A stretch of DNA of 64,000 bases from assembly GCF_000384315.1 (NCBI RefSeq), contig NZ_ARVW01000001.1:2489746-2553745 (forward strand), given 5' to 3'. Position numbers and translations under genes: made by a program. Positions 48,977 to 56,767 of this stretch are shown in pieces (positions within the stretch are counted from its first letter, which is position 1; every line of letters starts with the position of its first letter). Origin of the DNA: Amycolatopsis nigrescens CSC17Ta-90 (GTDB taxonomy: Bacteria; Actinomycetota; Actinomycetes; Mycobacteriales; Pseudonocardiaceae). The notes beneath the pieces were generated by a model. It was not told the origin of the DNA and made no database searches. It saw only the letters and a program-made list of their open reading frames with translations.

Positions 48977-49374
48977 GCCGATACCTCCTGCGCCTGGCTA
49001 TCCTCGGGGTACATCCCGGCCTCCAGGCAGCTGTAGTTGTTGATCTTGTAGTCGAGAATGTCCATACAGGACTGAAGTTCGGCGATCCTGGCCGCGACCG
49101 AAGTGCGCTGCTCCACCAGGATCGCCTTGCGACGACCGGTACTGGCCACCCCGCGGTGCCGGAGCGACGCGTACTCACGCATCGCCCTGATCGGCATCCC
49201 GGTCAGGCGCAGCTTGGTGAGGAACTCCAGCCAGGTCAGGTCGGTGTCCGAATAGGCCCGTCTGCCCGCCGCGTCCCTGGCGGGCGGGTCGAGCAGTTTG
49301 ATGCGCTCGTAGTAGCGAAGGGTGTCGATCGACAGCCCGCTTCGCCGCGCGGCCTCCGCAATCGAGTAGCTCAT
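48973..49374 (-). CDS. MerR-family regulator (AdhR/NmlR-like)
   Basis: A 133-aa MerR protein. Winged helix at 1-70: [40 protein letters not shown]; then a coiled dimerisation helix ([20 protein letters not shown]) and a tail with one cysteine in [15 protein letters not shown] and one in NYSCLEA. The family activates aldehyde or thiol-stress genes by untwisting a 19-bp-spaced promoter, and exactly such a promoter precedes the gene. ATG 49374 is 6 nt past the -10, so the mRNA would be leaderless. Divergent from tetR. Confidence 0.92.
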
Positions 49375-49380
49375 GAGGCG

Positions 49381-49412
49381 ACAGTACGACCTGGAGCGCA
49401 CTCCAGGTCAAA
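49381..49412 (-). promoter_or_regulatory. MerR-type promoter with 19-bp spacer and palindromic operator
   Basis: On the minus strand TTGACC (49412-49407), 19-bp spacer, TACTGT (49386-49381). The spacer holds the operator GACCTGGAG-TGCG-CTCCAGGTC (49409-49388), perfect 9-nt arms. This is the textbook MerR arrangement and should control merR and both aldo/keto reductases. Confidence 0.88.
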
Positions 49413-49448
49413 TCGTTCTCCGGCTCTCCCCGGAACGTCCGTTTCGGG

Positions 49449-49473
49449 TTTGGTAACACCGTTGCGATACACT
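49449..49473 (+). promoter_or_regulatory. tetR promoter with putative self-operator
   Basis: TACACT (49468-49473) is 6 nt before the tetR ATG. Upstream is TTTGGTAACACCGTT (49449-49463), close to the site at 45107. It shares only 36 bp with the MerR promoter, so the two regulators may interfere. Confidence 0.45.
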
Positions 49474-49479
49474 CTGTGC

Positions 49480-50070
49480 ATGCCTCGTCCCCGTACGCAT
49501 GACGAAGCCCTCCGGCTCAAGCTGCTCGACCGCGCCGGGGAGTTGATCTCCGCGGAAGGCCCCAAGGCGCTGAGCCTGCGCAAGCTGGCCGCCGACGTTG
49601 GCACCTCGACCACCGCGGTGTACTCGCTGTTCGGCAGCAAGCCGGATCTGGTCACCGCGCTGTACATGGAGGGGTTCCGGCGGTTCCAGGCCAGGATGGC
49701 GCGGCTGGAGCCGACCGGCGATCCGGCGGAGGACCTGGTCCGGCTCGGGCTGACCTACCGCGAGTCCGCGCTGACCGACCCGCAGCTCTACTCGGTGATG
49801 TTCACCAAGGTGGTGCCCGGTTTCGAGGCGGGTGAAGAGGCGAAGGACCTGGCCAACTCGGCACTGGCCCCGCTGGTGCACACGGTGCGCGCCGGGATCG
49901 AAGCCGGCGTGTTCGCCGACGTGCCCCCCGAGGTGATCGCGGTCAGCTCCTGGGGCCTGGTGCACGGCCTGGTCACCTTGGAGCTCAACGGAAACCTTCC
50001 CGAAGACTTCGACGTGGCCTCGTCCTACGAATCCGCCCTTCGCGCAAACGCCTCCGGCTGGCGTCGCTGA
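49480..50070 (+). CDS. TetR-family regulator
   Basis: A 196-aa repressor. HTH at about 15-58: LLDRAGELISAEGPKALSLR, KLAADVGTSTTAVYSLFGSK. The ligand domain follows (from 70) with TetR_C-like FTKVVPGFEAGEEAKDLANS. ATG 49480 is 6 nt after TACACT. Possible targets are itself, the membrane protein at 45168 (shared half-site), and the envelope cluster that starts 133 bp downstream on the same strand. The ligand is not inferable. Confidence 0.9.
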   Translation: MPRPRTHDEALRLKLLDRAGELISAEGPKALSLRKLAADVGTSTTAVYSLFGSKPDLVTALYMEGFRRFQARMARLEPTGDPAEDLVRLGLTYRESALTDPQLYSVMFTKVVPGFEAGEEAKDLANSALAPLVHTVRAGIEAGVFADVPPEVIAVSSWGLVHGLVTLELNGNLPEDFDVASSYESALRANASGWRR

Positions 50071-50202
50071 GCGGCAGTTCCCGCAGTTTTCCGCGTTCGG
50101 CCGTAACGCGTGCAGTCGGCCTGCCGACGTGAAAGGCGCAGCACCCGATTCGTGCATTTCCCTTCACCGCACGCCAGCCAGCGGAATGTCCGGGAGGACT
50201 CG

Positions 50203-51432
50203 GTGTCCATCGGCCACTCGCCCACCGGGGAGCCTCTGCTCACCGTCCAGCCTCGACCGAAGCCGTTCTTTCTCCGGCGAAGATTTCTCCGTTCGTTCAC
50301 CCCTTCGACATTCGCCGCCGTGGTCGGTCTGGTTGTCTTACTTGTTTCCGGAAACTTTCTACTGCCGTTCGAGCGCGTCCAGACGCTGGAAGGCAAGATG
50401 GGCTCCAAGGCGGACTTCTTCGACGACGAAGGGGTCCAGCGGCTGCTTCTCAAACACCACATCCGCGTGCACGTGACCAGGACCGGCTCCCGTGATGTCG
50501 CCACCAACGACGTGGACGCCTACGATTTCGTCTTCCCGTCCGGGCAGCCGACCGCCTTGCTGATCTTCAACGAGCGCAACCGGACCGGCAAATACGTCAC
50601 CGTGCATCGGCCGTTCGTCAGCCCCATCGTGCTCGCCACCTATCGCGAATACGCCGAAACACTGCGTGAGGCGGGCGCGGCCAGCGTGCAGAGCGACGGC
50701 GGTGATGCCTCCTACTACAACCTCGACCTCCCCCTGTTCCTGGAACTGGTGGAGAGCGGGCGTTCCTGGAACGACCTCGGCATCACCGGCCACGGCACCA
50801 CCAACGGGAACAAGGTGCTCGCGCAGACCTCCAACGTGTGCACCTCCAACGGAGCCGCGACCTACCTCGGGCTGGTCTCCTACGTCAAGCGGCCCGGAGT
50901 GCCGGCGGACGAAGCGGATGCCACCGCGCTGGCGCAGCGGATCAAACCGCTGCTGCGCGGCCAGGGCCTGCCCGCGGCCGCGCCGGCGGACCTCTACTTC
51001 GTGCCGGAAGGAAAAGAGACCGCGCCGGTCATCGTGATCTACGAGCACCAGTACCTCGCCCACCAGATCCAGCACCGGAACCAGCACGGAAGGCTGGACG
51101 CCGAACGCGTGCTGCTCTACCCGCAGACGGCCCTGCAGACGCAGCCGGAGTTCCTCGGGCTCAACGCGGACGGGGACCGGCTGGGACGGCTGGTCGCCAC
51201 CGATCCCGGCCTGCGCCGCCGCGCGCTGGAACTCGGTTTCCGGGTGCTCGACAACACCGGGGTGACCGGCAGCGAGGTGCTGAACCAGTTCCTCCGCGAG
51301 CGGGAGGTGCCGGTGCCGTCCACCGAAGCCAGCGACACCAGAGCGAGCCTGCCGGACGTCCAGCTGCTGGAACGGATGATCACGGTGATCGGCGACTGCC
51401 CGGCCCAACTCGGCAACGGACCCGTGAAATGA
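50203..51432 (+). CDS. Membrane-anchored extracytoplasmic protein, first gene of VWA cluster
   Basis: A 409-aa protein: a basic N terminus with PFFLRRRFLRSF, one membrane helix (about 38-57, FAAVVGLVVLLVSGNFLLPF), and a large external domain of about 350 residues. The middle has a solute-binding-like look (NERNRTGKYVTVHRPFVSPI; GHGTTNGNKVLAQTSNVCTS; GAATYLGLVSYV), resembling periplasmic extracellular-binding folds. No named family recognised. GTG 50203 follows GGGAGGACTC. The stop overlaps the next start (ATGA), so it is coupled to the VWA lipoprotein. Probably works with it at the outer face of the membrane. Confidence 0.72.
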   Translation: MSIGHSPTGEPLLTVQPRPKPFFLRRRFLRSFTPSTFAAVVGLVVLLVSGNFLLPFERVQTLEGKMGSKADFFDDEGVQRLLLKHHIRVHVTRTGSRDVATNDVDAYDFVFPSGQPTALLIFNERNRTGKYVTVHRPFVSPIVLATYREYAETLREAGAASVQSDGGDASYYNLDLPLFLELVESGRSWNDLGITGHGTTNGNKVLAQTSNVCTSNGAATYLGLVSYVKRPGVPADEADATALAQRIKPLLRGQGLPAAAPADLYFVPEGKETAPVIVIYEHQYLAHQIQHRNQHGRLDAERVLLYPQTALQTQPEFLGLNADGDRLGRLVATDPGLRRRALELGFRVLDNTGVTGSEVLNQFLREREVPVPSTEASDTRASLPDVQLLERMITVIGDCPAQLGNGPVK

Positions 51433-52994
51433 GGGCGAGGCTGGGCGTTATCGCGCTCTGCGCAGCGTTCGGCGTGGCCGGCGCGATCACCGCCTGCGGT
51501 TCGGATCCGCCGGAGCGGACCACCCTGAGCGTGCTGGCCAGCTCGGAGCTCGCCGACATGCAGCCCCTGCTCGACGAGCTTCGCGAAGAGACCGGAGTCG
51601 AGCTGAAGCTGACCTACCAGGGCACCGTGGACGCCACCAACGCGCTCACCCCCGGGGAGTACGGCTACGACCTGGCCTGGCTGTCCTCGGACCGGTACTT
51701 CCAGCTCAAGCTCGCCAAGACGGGCTACGCCGGGCCGCGCCCGCTGAGCACCAACATCATGCTTTCGCCGGTGGTCGTCGGGGTGCGGCCGAAGACGGCC
51801 GAGTTCCTCCGCGGTGGCACCGCGGACGGGCGGCTGTCCTGGGCGGACCTCGCCGACCGCGCAGCCGCGGGTCAGTTCCGGTTCGGGATGGCCGATCCGC
51901 ATCGCTCCGGGAGCGGGCTGGCCGCGCTGATCGGGGTGGCCACGGCCGCTGCCGGCACCGGAAACGCGCTGAGCCCCGAGGACGTGACCTGCGACCGGCT
52001 CGGCGGCTTCCGGACCGGCCATGCGCTCACCGCGGAGAGTTCCGGCCGCCTGGTCGAAGAGTTCGTCGGGCGCCCGGAACTGGCCGACGCGCTGATCGGC
52101 TACGAGTCGGTGCTGCTCTCGCTGAACGACAGCGGCAAACTGCCGGAGCCGCTGGAGATCATCTATCCGACGGACGGCATCGTGCAGTCCGAGTACCCGC
52201 TGCTGCTGCTCGATCCCGGGAAACGCGCCGCGTACGACAAGGTGATCGACTGGCTCAAGCGCGGCCCGGTGCAGCAGAAGATCATGGAACGCACCTTGCG
52301 CCGGCCGCTCGACACCGGCGTACCGCGAGATCTGCGGTTGCAGGCGTCGGCGGGAAACGCGCTGTATTTCCCCGACCGGCAGGAAGTGGTCGACAAACTG
52401 CTCGCCTACTACGGTGATCCGAAACCGGGCCGGGTGATCTTCCTGCTCGATTTCTCCGGATCCATGGCGGGCGATCGAATTGCCGCGCTGCGGTCCACGT
52501 TCGCCGGACTCAGCGGCGCTGACGGCAGTTCCGACGGAAAGTTCACCCGGTTCTTCCAGGGTGAGAATTTCACCGTCATGCGATTCGGCGGGCGAATACT
52601 CGGCGAGCGGAGTTTCACCATCGGCGGTCCTGCCGATCTCGACGCCGTGCGCGCCTTCGTCGCGACCGACGATTTCGACCAGAACACCGCGGTCTGGTCC
52701 GGTCTCGACCACGCTTACCAGCAAGCGGCGGGCTTTCTCGGCGCCGAGCCGGGAAGACCGATTTCGATCGTGCTGATGACCGACGGCGAGAACAACGCCG
52801 GCATGGGCCTGGACGAGTTCCTCCAGCGGCACAGCACGGCCCCCGCGAAGGACGTGCACACCTACACCATCCGGTTCGGTGAAGCCGATGCCGGCGAGCT
52901 CGACCGCGCGGCGCGCGCGACCGGCGGCCGGATGGTCGATGCCAATGCCAGTTCCCTGCTCGACGCGTTCAAGGAGACCCGTGGCTGCCGATAG
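51429..52994 (+). CDS. Lipoprotein with solute-binding and von Willebrand A domains
   Basis: A 521-aa lipoprotein: signal peptide ending in the lipobox AGAITACGSDPPE (Cys near 23). Residues 30-300 form an extracellular solute-binding fold (SVLASSELADMQPLLDELRE, YDLAWLSSDRYFQL). Residues 335-515 form a VWA domain with a complete MIDAS: DFSGSM, the Thr region and MTDGENNAG. A metal-dependent adhesion site tied to a binding protein suggests ligand-gated protein-protein contact outside the cell. It overlaps its neighbours by 4 bp and 14 bp. Function unknown. Confidence 0.85.
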   Translation: MRARLGVIALCAAFGVAGAITACGSDPPERTTLSVLASSELADMQPLLDELREETGVELKLTYQGTVDATNALTPGEYGYDLAWLSSDRYFQLKLAKTGYAGPRPLSTNIMLSPVVVGVRPKTAEFLRGGTADGRLSWADLADRAAAGQFRFGMADPHRSGSGLAALIGVATAAAGTGNALSPEDVTCDRLGGFRTGHALTAESSGRLVEEFVGRPELADALIGYESVLLSLNDSGKLPEPLEIIYPTDGIVQSEYPLLLLDPGKRAAYDKVIDWLKRGPVQQKIMERTLRRPLDTGVPRDLRLQASAGNALYFPDRQEVVDKLLAYYGDPKPGRVIFLLDFSGSMAGDRIAALRSTFAGLSGADGSSDGKFTRFFQGENFTVMRFGGRILGERSFTIGGPADLDAVRAFVATDDFDQNTAVWSGLDHAYQQAAGFLGAEPGRPISIVLMTDGENNAGMGLDEFLQRHSTAPAKDVHTYTIRFGEADAGELDRAARATGGRMVDANASSLLDAFKETRGCR

Positions 52995-53754
52995 CGAACT
53001 CTGGTGGAGCGTCTGGTGGCCGTGGGTGCTGCTGTGGGCACTCACCGCGGCCGCGGTGGTCGCGGCGGTGGTGATCCTGGTGACGCATTGGCGCCGCAGC
53101 GGCCGGCGTCCGACACCGCGCCGGGTCAACGACATCAGCTTCTACCTCGACGACGACTCGGTGATGGACATCTACCGGCAGCAGCGGTACAAGCCGGCGC
53201 TGCGGCAGCAGGTCGAGGAGAAGATCAGCAGCAGCAAGAGTGCCGAAGTCAGTGCGGAAAGCCCGGTCCTGAAGGGCGGCGCCAAACACAACGTGAACAG
53301 CGAGATCTTCCGCAAGTACATCGAGAAGGCCGAGCCGATCACCGTCATCGGCATCATCCTCGAGGTGCTGGAAGGCGCCGACGACATCGTGCACGTGGAC
53401 CTGGGGAAGAGTCAGATCGCGCACAACAAGGCGATGACCAAGGCACTGGACCCGGCCGACGGCACCGAGTCCGACCAGCGCGCCCCGGTCGGCCTGAGCG
53501 ACCTCGACGCGTACGTCTCGCTCAAGGGCCTGTTCCGGAAGGACACCCAGAACGGCGAGGTCACCACGTTCCTGGCGCCCTACGGGAGCGCCGCCGACAC
53601 CGACGGCGCATGGGTCCGCGCGGAGTGCGCCACCAGCGGGCTGCGCCGGACCGTGCCGAAGGGCGCTTTCCAGGCCCGCTGCCTCGGCAAGGTCCAGGAC
53701 TGGGACCCCCGCACCCGCGAGCTGGTCATCGACCCCATCGCCATCTTCCGCTGA
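52981..53754 (+). CDS. Single-pass membrane protein with cytoplasmic domain, third gene of VWA cluster
   Basis: A 257-aa protein. One membrane segment near the N terminus (WWSVWWPWVLLWALTAAAVV, residues 7-38), then a basic stretch HWRRSGRRPTPRR and a soluble domain of about 210 residues that starts RVNDISFYLDDDSVMDIYRQ and contains VEEKISSSKSAEVSAESPVL and EPITVIGIILEVLEGADDIV. By the positive-inside rule that domain is cytoplasmic. No family I can name with certainty. GTG 52981 overlaps the VWA gene by 14 bp. It may relay the state of the external proteins inward. Confidence 0.72.
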   Translation: MAADSELWWSVWWPWVLLWALTAAAVVAAVVILVTHWRRSGRRPTPRRVNDISFYLDDDSVMDIYRQQRYKPALRQQVEEKISSSKSAEVSAESPVLKGGAKHNVNSEIFRKYIEKAEPITVIGIILEVLEGADDIVHVDLGKSQIAHNKAMTKALDPADGTESDQRAPVGLSDLDAYVSLKGLFRKDTQNGEVTTFLAPYGSAADTDGAWVRAECATSGLRRTVPKGAFQARCLGKVQDWDPRTRELVIDPIAIFR

Positions 53755-53764
53755 CCGGGACTGT

Positions 53765-53815
53765 CCCTTAAGGCCGCCATAGGGGCGTTGAACGCCCTCA
53801 TGGTGGCCTTAAGGG
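53765..53815. terminator. Imperfect hairpin between convergent genes
   Basis: About 25-nt arms beginning CCCTTAAGGCCGCCAT with two or three mismatched pairs, short loop at 53790, between the VWA cluster and upp. Likely bidirectional terminator; the CCTTAAGG core is symmetrical at both ends. Confidence 0.7.
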
Positions 53816-53819
53816 GCGA

Positions 53820-54443
53820 TCAGCGGGGGCCGTATTGGCGGTCGCCGGCGTCGCCGAGGCCGGGCACGATGAAGCCGGAGTCGTTGAGGCGCTCGTCGAT
53901 GCTGGCGGTCACCACCCGCATCGGCAGGCCGGTGGTCTCCAGGTGCCGGATGCCCTCGGGCGCGGCCAGCGCGCAGACCGCGGTGACGTCCGTGGCGCCG
54001 CGCTCGACCAGCAGCCGGATCGTGTACTCCATCGAGCCGCCGGTGGCCAGCATCGGGTCCAGCACCAGCACCGGGCGGTCCGCCAGGTTCTCCGGCAGCG
54101 ACTCCAGGTACGGCTTCGGCTGCAGGGTCTCCTCGTCGCGCGCCAAGCCGACGAAGCCCATCTGCGCGTCCGGGATCATCTTGTGCGCCTGGTCGGCCAT
54201 GCCAAGCCCGGCGCGGAGCACCGGCACCAGCAGCGGCGGGTTCGCCAGCCGGAAACCGTCGGTGCGCGCGACCGGGGTGTGGATCCGCTCGGTCCGCACC
54301 GGCGCGTCGCGGGTCGCCTCGTACATCAGCATCACGCTCAGCTCGTGCAGCGCGGCCCGGAACGCGGCGCTGTCGGTCCTGGCGTCACGCATGGTGGACA
54401 GCCGGGCCTTGGCCAGCGGGTGATCGACGACGAGAACGTCCAT
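53820..54443 (-). CDS. upp: Uracil phosphoribosyltransferase
   Basis: A 207-aa UPRTase. It has [32 protein letters not shown], the PRPP loop [18 protein letters not shown] and the uracil-binding end [12 protein letters not shown]. It makes UMP from uracil and PRPP. ATG 54443 is 8 nt after TAGCGT on the minus strand (54457-54452), a leaderless-type start; a longer frame to 54479 lacks support. Mycobacteria have upp after pmmB; here about 13 kb of extra genes separate them. Confidence 0.95.
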   Translation of the reverse strand: MDVLVVDHPLAKARLSTMRDARTDSAAFRAALHELSVMLMYEATRDAPVRTERIHTPVARTDGFRLANPPLLVPVLRAGLGMADQAHKMIPDAQMGFVGLARDEETLQPKPYLESLPENLADRPVLVLDPMLATGGSMEYTIRLLVERGATDVTAVCALAAPEGIRHLETTGLPMRVVTASIDERLNDSGFIVPGLGDAGDRQYGPR

Positions 54444-54469
54444 GGAGGGACACGCTAGCTCAAGCCGGG

Positions 54470-54700
54470 CTATCCCCACCGCACCTGCTCCAGTTCCCGC
54501 ACCGCTTCGTAGTGGTTGACCGTGTGCGCGAACTGGTTCGCCAGGAACTGGAACTTTTCATCCGGCCAACGGGGTACGTCGAGCGAAGGTGCTTCGCCGT
54601 CTTCACCGACTTCACAGCCTTCAGGCGGTTCGGCGGTGACGGTCAGTTTCCAATTCGCGTAACAGCCGCGCACCAGCCAGCTCTGTTCCAGCGATTCCAT
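54470..54700 (-). CDS. Small hypothetical protein
   Basis: A 76-aa acidic protein ([20 protein letters not shown]) with a C-terminal helix [23 protein letters not shown] 54700 has AAGGAG with good spacing. No family recognised. It is divergent from the DUF5753 gene and ends 26 bp before the upp start, so it sits upstream of upp on the same strand. Such small genes often accompany DUF5753 regulators in actinobacteria, which supports reality. Confidence 0.55.
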   Translation of the reverse strand: MESLEQSWLVRGCYANWKLTVTAEPPEGCEVGEDGEAPSLDVPRWPDEKFQFLANQFAHTVNHYEAVRELEQVRWG

Positions 54701-54864
54701 CGCCAACTCCTTACCGGACAACGAAGTGGTGACCAACCCTGCCGCTCGGCCACCGGGTCCGGCAAATTTCCATTCGGGTGAACCCCCTTTCTTGACCCGG
54801 TGGCAACGACCGAAGGTCAGGAAAGGCAATAAAATCGAGAACCGAAGCGGGCATCCTGGGGTAC

Positions 54865-55497
54865 TTGCGAGCCCCAGCCACGTTCCGGCAAGAGCTGCTG
54901 GATCTCGTGCGCGCCGGGCAAGAACGAAACTGGCATGAAACCTCGCAAGCCGGTGAGGTGGCCAGCACTTGGCGGAACCTGAGCCAGTCCGAGGCCAACG
55001 CGACGTTTATCCGCAACTACGAAGCGATGGTCGTTCCCGGGCTCGCGCAGATACCCGCCTACACGCGAGCCGTGGTCCAAGGTAGCGGACGACCGCTGAC
55101 CGAAGCCCAGGTCGAACGATTTGTCGCAGCCCGTCAGTCGCGGCAGCTCATTCTCCGGCAGCGGACCACACCGACCGTCCAACTGCTAATGGACGAAATG
55201 GTGCTGCATCGACCCGTCGGCGGGCCGGAAGTTCTGCGGGCACAGCTACGACATCTGCTCAACGGACCGTTTCTGCTCCTGCACTTGCAAGACGGATCGC
55301 GCCTGGTCTACTCGGAGGGCCAGGCCGGTAGTTCGTTCTTGGAAGAAGAGGAGCATTTCAAGTTCGTGAACGAAACCTGGCGCCTGCTCTTCGCCGCCGC
55401 ACTGTCCCCCGGAGACAGTGCGTGGATGCTTACCCAGACCCTGGGCAGCGCAACAACCGCGAAGGATGCACAACTGACCTCCCCGCCACAGGCGTAA
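54865..55497 (+). CDS. DUF5753 protein lacking the N-terminal HTH
   Basis: A ~210-aa protein that matches the C-terminal part of XRE regulators of the DUF397/DUF5753 system: LLDLVRAGQERNWHETSQAG, NYEAMVVPGLAQIPAYTRAV and LLMDEMVLHRPVGGPEVLRA. The frame opens only after a TGA at 54793; the partial stretch GKAIKSRTEAGILGYLRAPA looks like the last turn of an HTH and the linker, but the HTH itself is absent. The annotated TTG 54865 start is uncertain; a start nearer 54952 is possible. Either a truncated regulator (pseudogene) or a stand-alone ligand domain. Base composition is less GC-rich than neighbours. Confidence 0.6.
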   Translation: MRAPATFRQELLDLVRAGQERNWHETSQAGEVASTWRNLSQSEANATFIRNYEAMVVPGLAQIPAYTRAVVQGSGRPLTEAQVERFVAARQSRQLILRQRTTPTVQLLMDEMVLHRPVGGPEVLRAQLRHLLNGPFLLLHLQDGSRLVYSEGQAGSSFLEEEEHFKFVNETWRLLFAAALSPGDSAWMLTQTLGSATTAKDAQLTSPPQA

Positions 55498-55571
55498 CCC
55501 ACGGTGGCATCCTGGCCTTCCCGGCCACGAGCTGGACCGCTTTCCTCGATCACCAACGCTGAAGGAACTCG

Positions 55572-55964
55572 ATGCCGCACGAGATCATCAACCCGGACGG
55601 CCTCGCCGATCCGGTGAGCTACGGCTACAGCCACATCGCCCGCACCTCCGGCGACGTCATCTTCATCGCCGGGCAGTACGCGGCCGACCCCGACGGGCAG
55701 CTTGTTTCACCGGACTTCGCCGCTCAGGTGCGGCAGTCGCTGGCCAACCTCGGTGTCGCACTGCGAGCGGCCGGCCTCGGCTTCGAGCACGTGGTCCGGC
55801 TCGGCACCTACGTGGTCGATCATGACCTGGACAAGCTGGCCGTCATCGGCGAGCAGATCGCCGAGATCTGGGGCCCGAAACCACCCACCCAGACGCTGCT
55901 CGGCGTAGCCTCCCTCGCCCTGCCCGGCATGCTCTTCGAAATCGACGCGGTCGCCGTGCAGTGA
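55572..55964 (+). CDS. RidA-family (reactive enamine/imine deaminase) protein
   Basis: A 130-aa YjgF/RidA protein. Seen are the opening GYSHIARTSGDVIFIAGQYA, QVRQSLANLGVALRAAGLGF, VVRLGTYVVDHDLDKLAVIG and the closing LLGVASLALPGMLFEIDAVA. The catalytic arginine of RidA (usually in the R-x-x-V-x-V-x-x-L block before the Glu-Ile-Asp end) is not evident: the segment reads TLLGVASLALPGMLFEID, so it may be a non-deaminase subfamily. GAAGGAACTC precedes ATG 55572. Confidence 0.85.
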   Translation: MPHEIINPDGLADPVSYGYSHIARTSGDVIFIAGQYAADPDGQLVSPDFAAQVRQSLANLGVALRAAGLGFEHVVRLGTYVVDHDLDKLAVIGEQIAEIWGPKPPTQTLLGVASLALPGMLFEIDAVAVQ

Positions 55965-56110
55965 CTTCGGTGGCCACGGCAACACGCCGGTGCGCGACAC
56001 AGCGGCCGACCATCAGCTAACGGTAGCCGAGTGGACACGCTCTGCGGTCTACGGGTCGTGTCCGCACAAAGTGCGATTTCACGGCGCCGCCAGGCCGCTA
56101 AAGTGTGCGC

Positions 56111-56746
56111 GTGACCGATGCCGAACGTCCCGCGATGCGCGCTTCCGACACTGACCGTGAGCGAGTCGCGCAGATCCTGCACGCCGCGATGGGCGAGGGC
56201 CGGATCACCATGGAGGAGCTCGAAGAGCGGCTGACCGAGGTGTATGCCGCGAAGACCCTCGCCGACCTGGAACCGATCACGGCCGACCTGCCGGTCGCCA
56301 CCGGCGGTACCGTCGCCACCGCGCCGACCCGCGCGGTGGGCGCACCGGACGACCGGATCGGCGGCAGGCCGGGGTCGACCACCTCGATCGCGATCATGTC
56401 CGGCGCGGACCGCAAGGGCGCCTGGGTGCTGCCGCAGCAGCACAACAGCTTCGCCTTCTGGGGCGGGGTGAACATCGACCTGCGCAAGGCCCGGTTCGAG
56501 GAGAAGCACTCCACCATCACCGCGGTCGCGATCATGGGCGGCATCGACATCGTGGTGCCGGACGACGTGATCGTGGACGTCACCGGGATCGGCTTCATGG
56601 GAGCGTTCGAGACCAAGGACAGCGGCGAGGTCCGGACCCCGCCGCCGGACGCGCCGGTGATCAAGGTGACCGGGTTCGCCTTCTGGGGCGGAGTCACGGT
56701 GATCCGCAAGGGCCCCAAGAAGAACACCAAGCAAATCAAGGAATAG
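56111..56746 (+). CDS. DUF1707 and LiaF-like (DUF2154) domain protein
   Basis: A 211-aa protein. DUF1707 at about 5-56 (MRASDTDRERVAQILHAAMG, GRITMEELEERLTEVYAAKT) is followed by a repeated beta unit: FAFWGGVNIDLRKARFEEKH, AVAIMGGIDIVVPDDVIVDV and GFAFWGGVTVIRK, typical of the cell-wall-active-antibiotic response (LiaF/VraT-like) fold. No membrane segment is seen. It may sense or respond to envelope stress. GTG 56111 is 6 nt after TAAAGT (56099-56104). The serine hydrolase follows 21 bp later. Confidence 0.85.
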   Translation: MTDAERPAMRASDTDRERVAQILHAAMGEGRITMEELEERLTEVYAAKTLADLEPITADLPVATGGTVATAPTRAVGAPDDRIGGRPGSTTSIAIMSGADRKGAWVLPQQHNSFAFWGGVNIDLRKARFEEKHSTITAVAIMGGIDIVVPDDVIVDVTGIGFMGAFETKDSGEVRTPPPDAPVIKVTGFAFWGGVTVIRKGPKKNTKQIKE

Positions 56747-56767
56747 AACCAAATCTGGGGGATTCTG

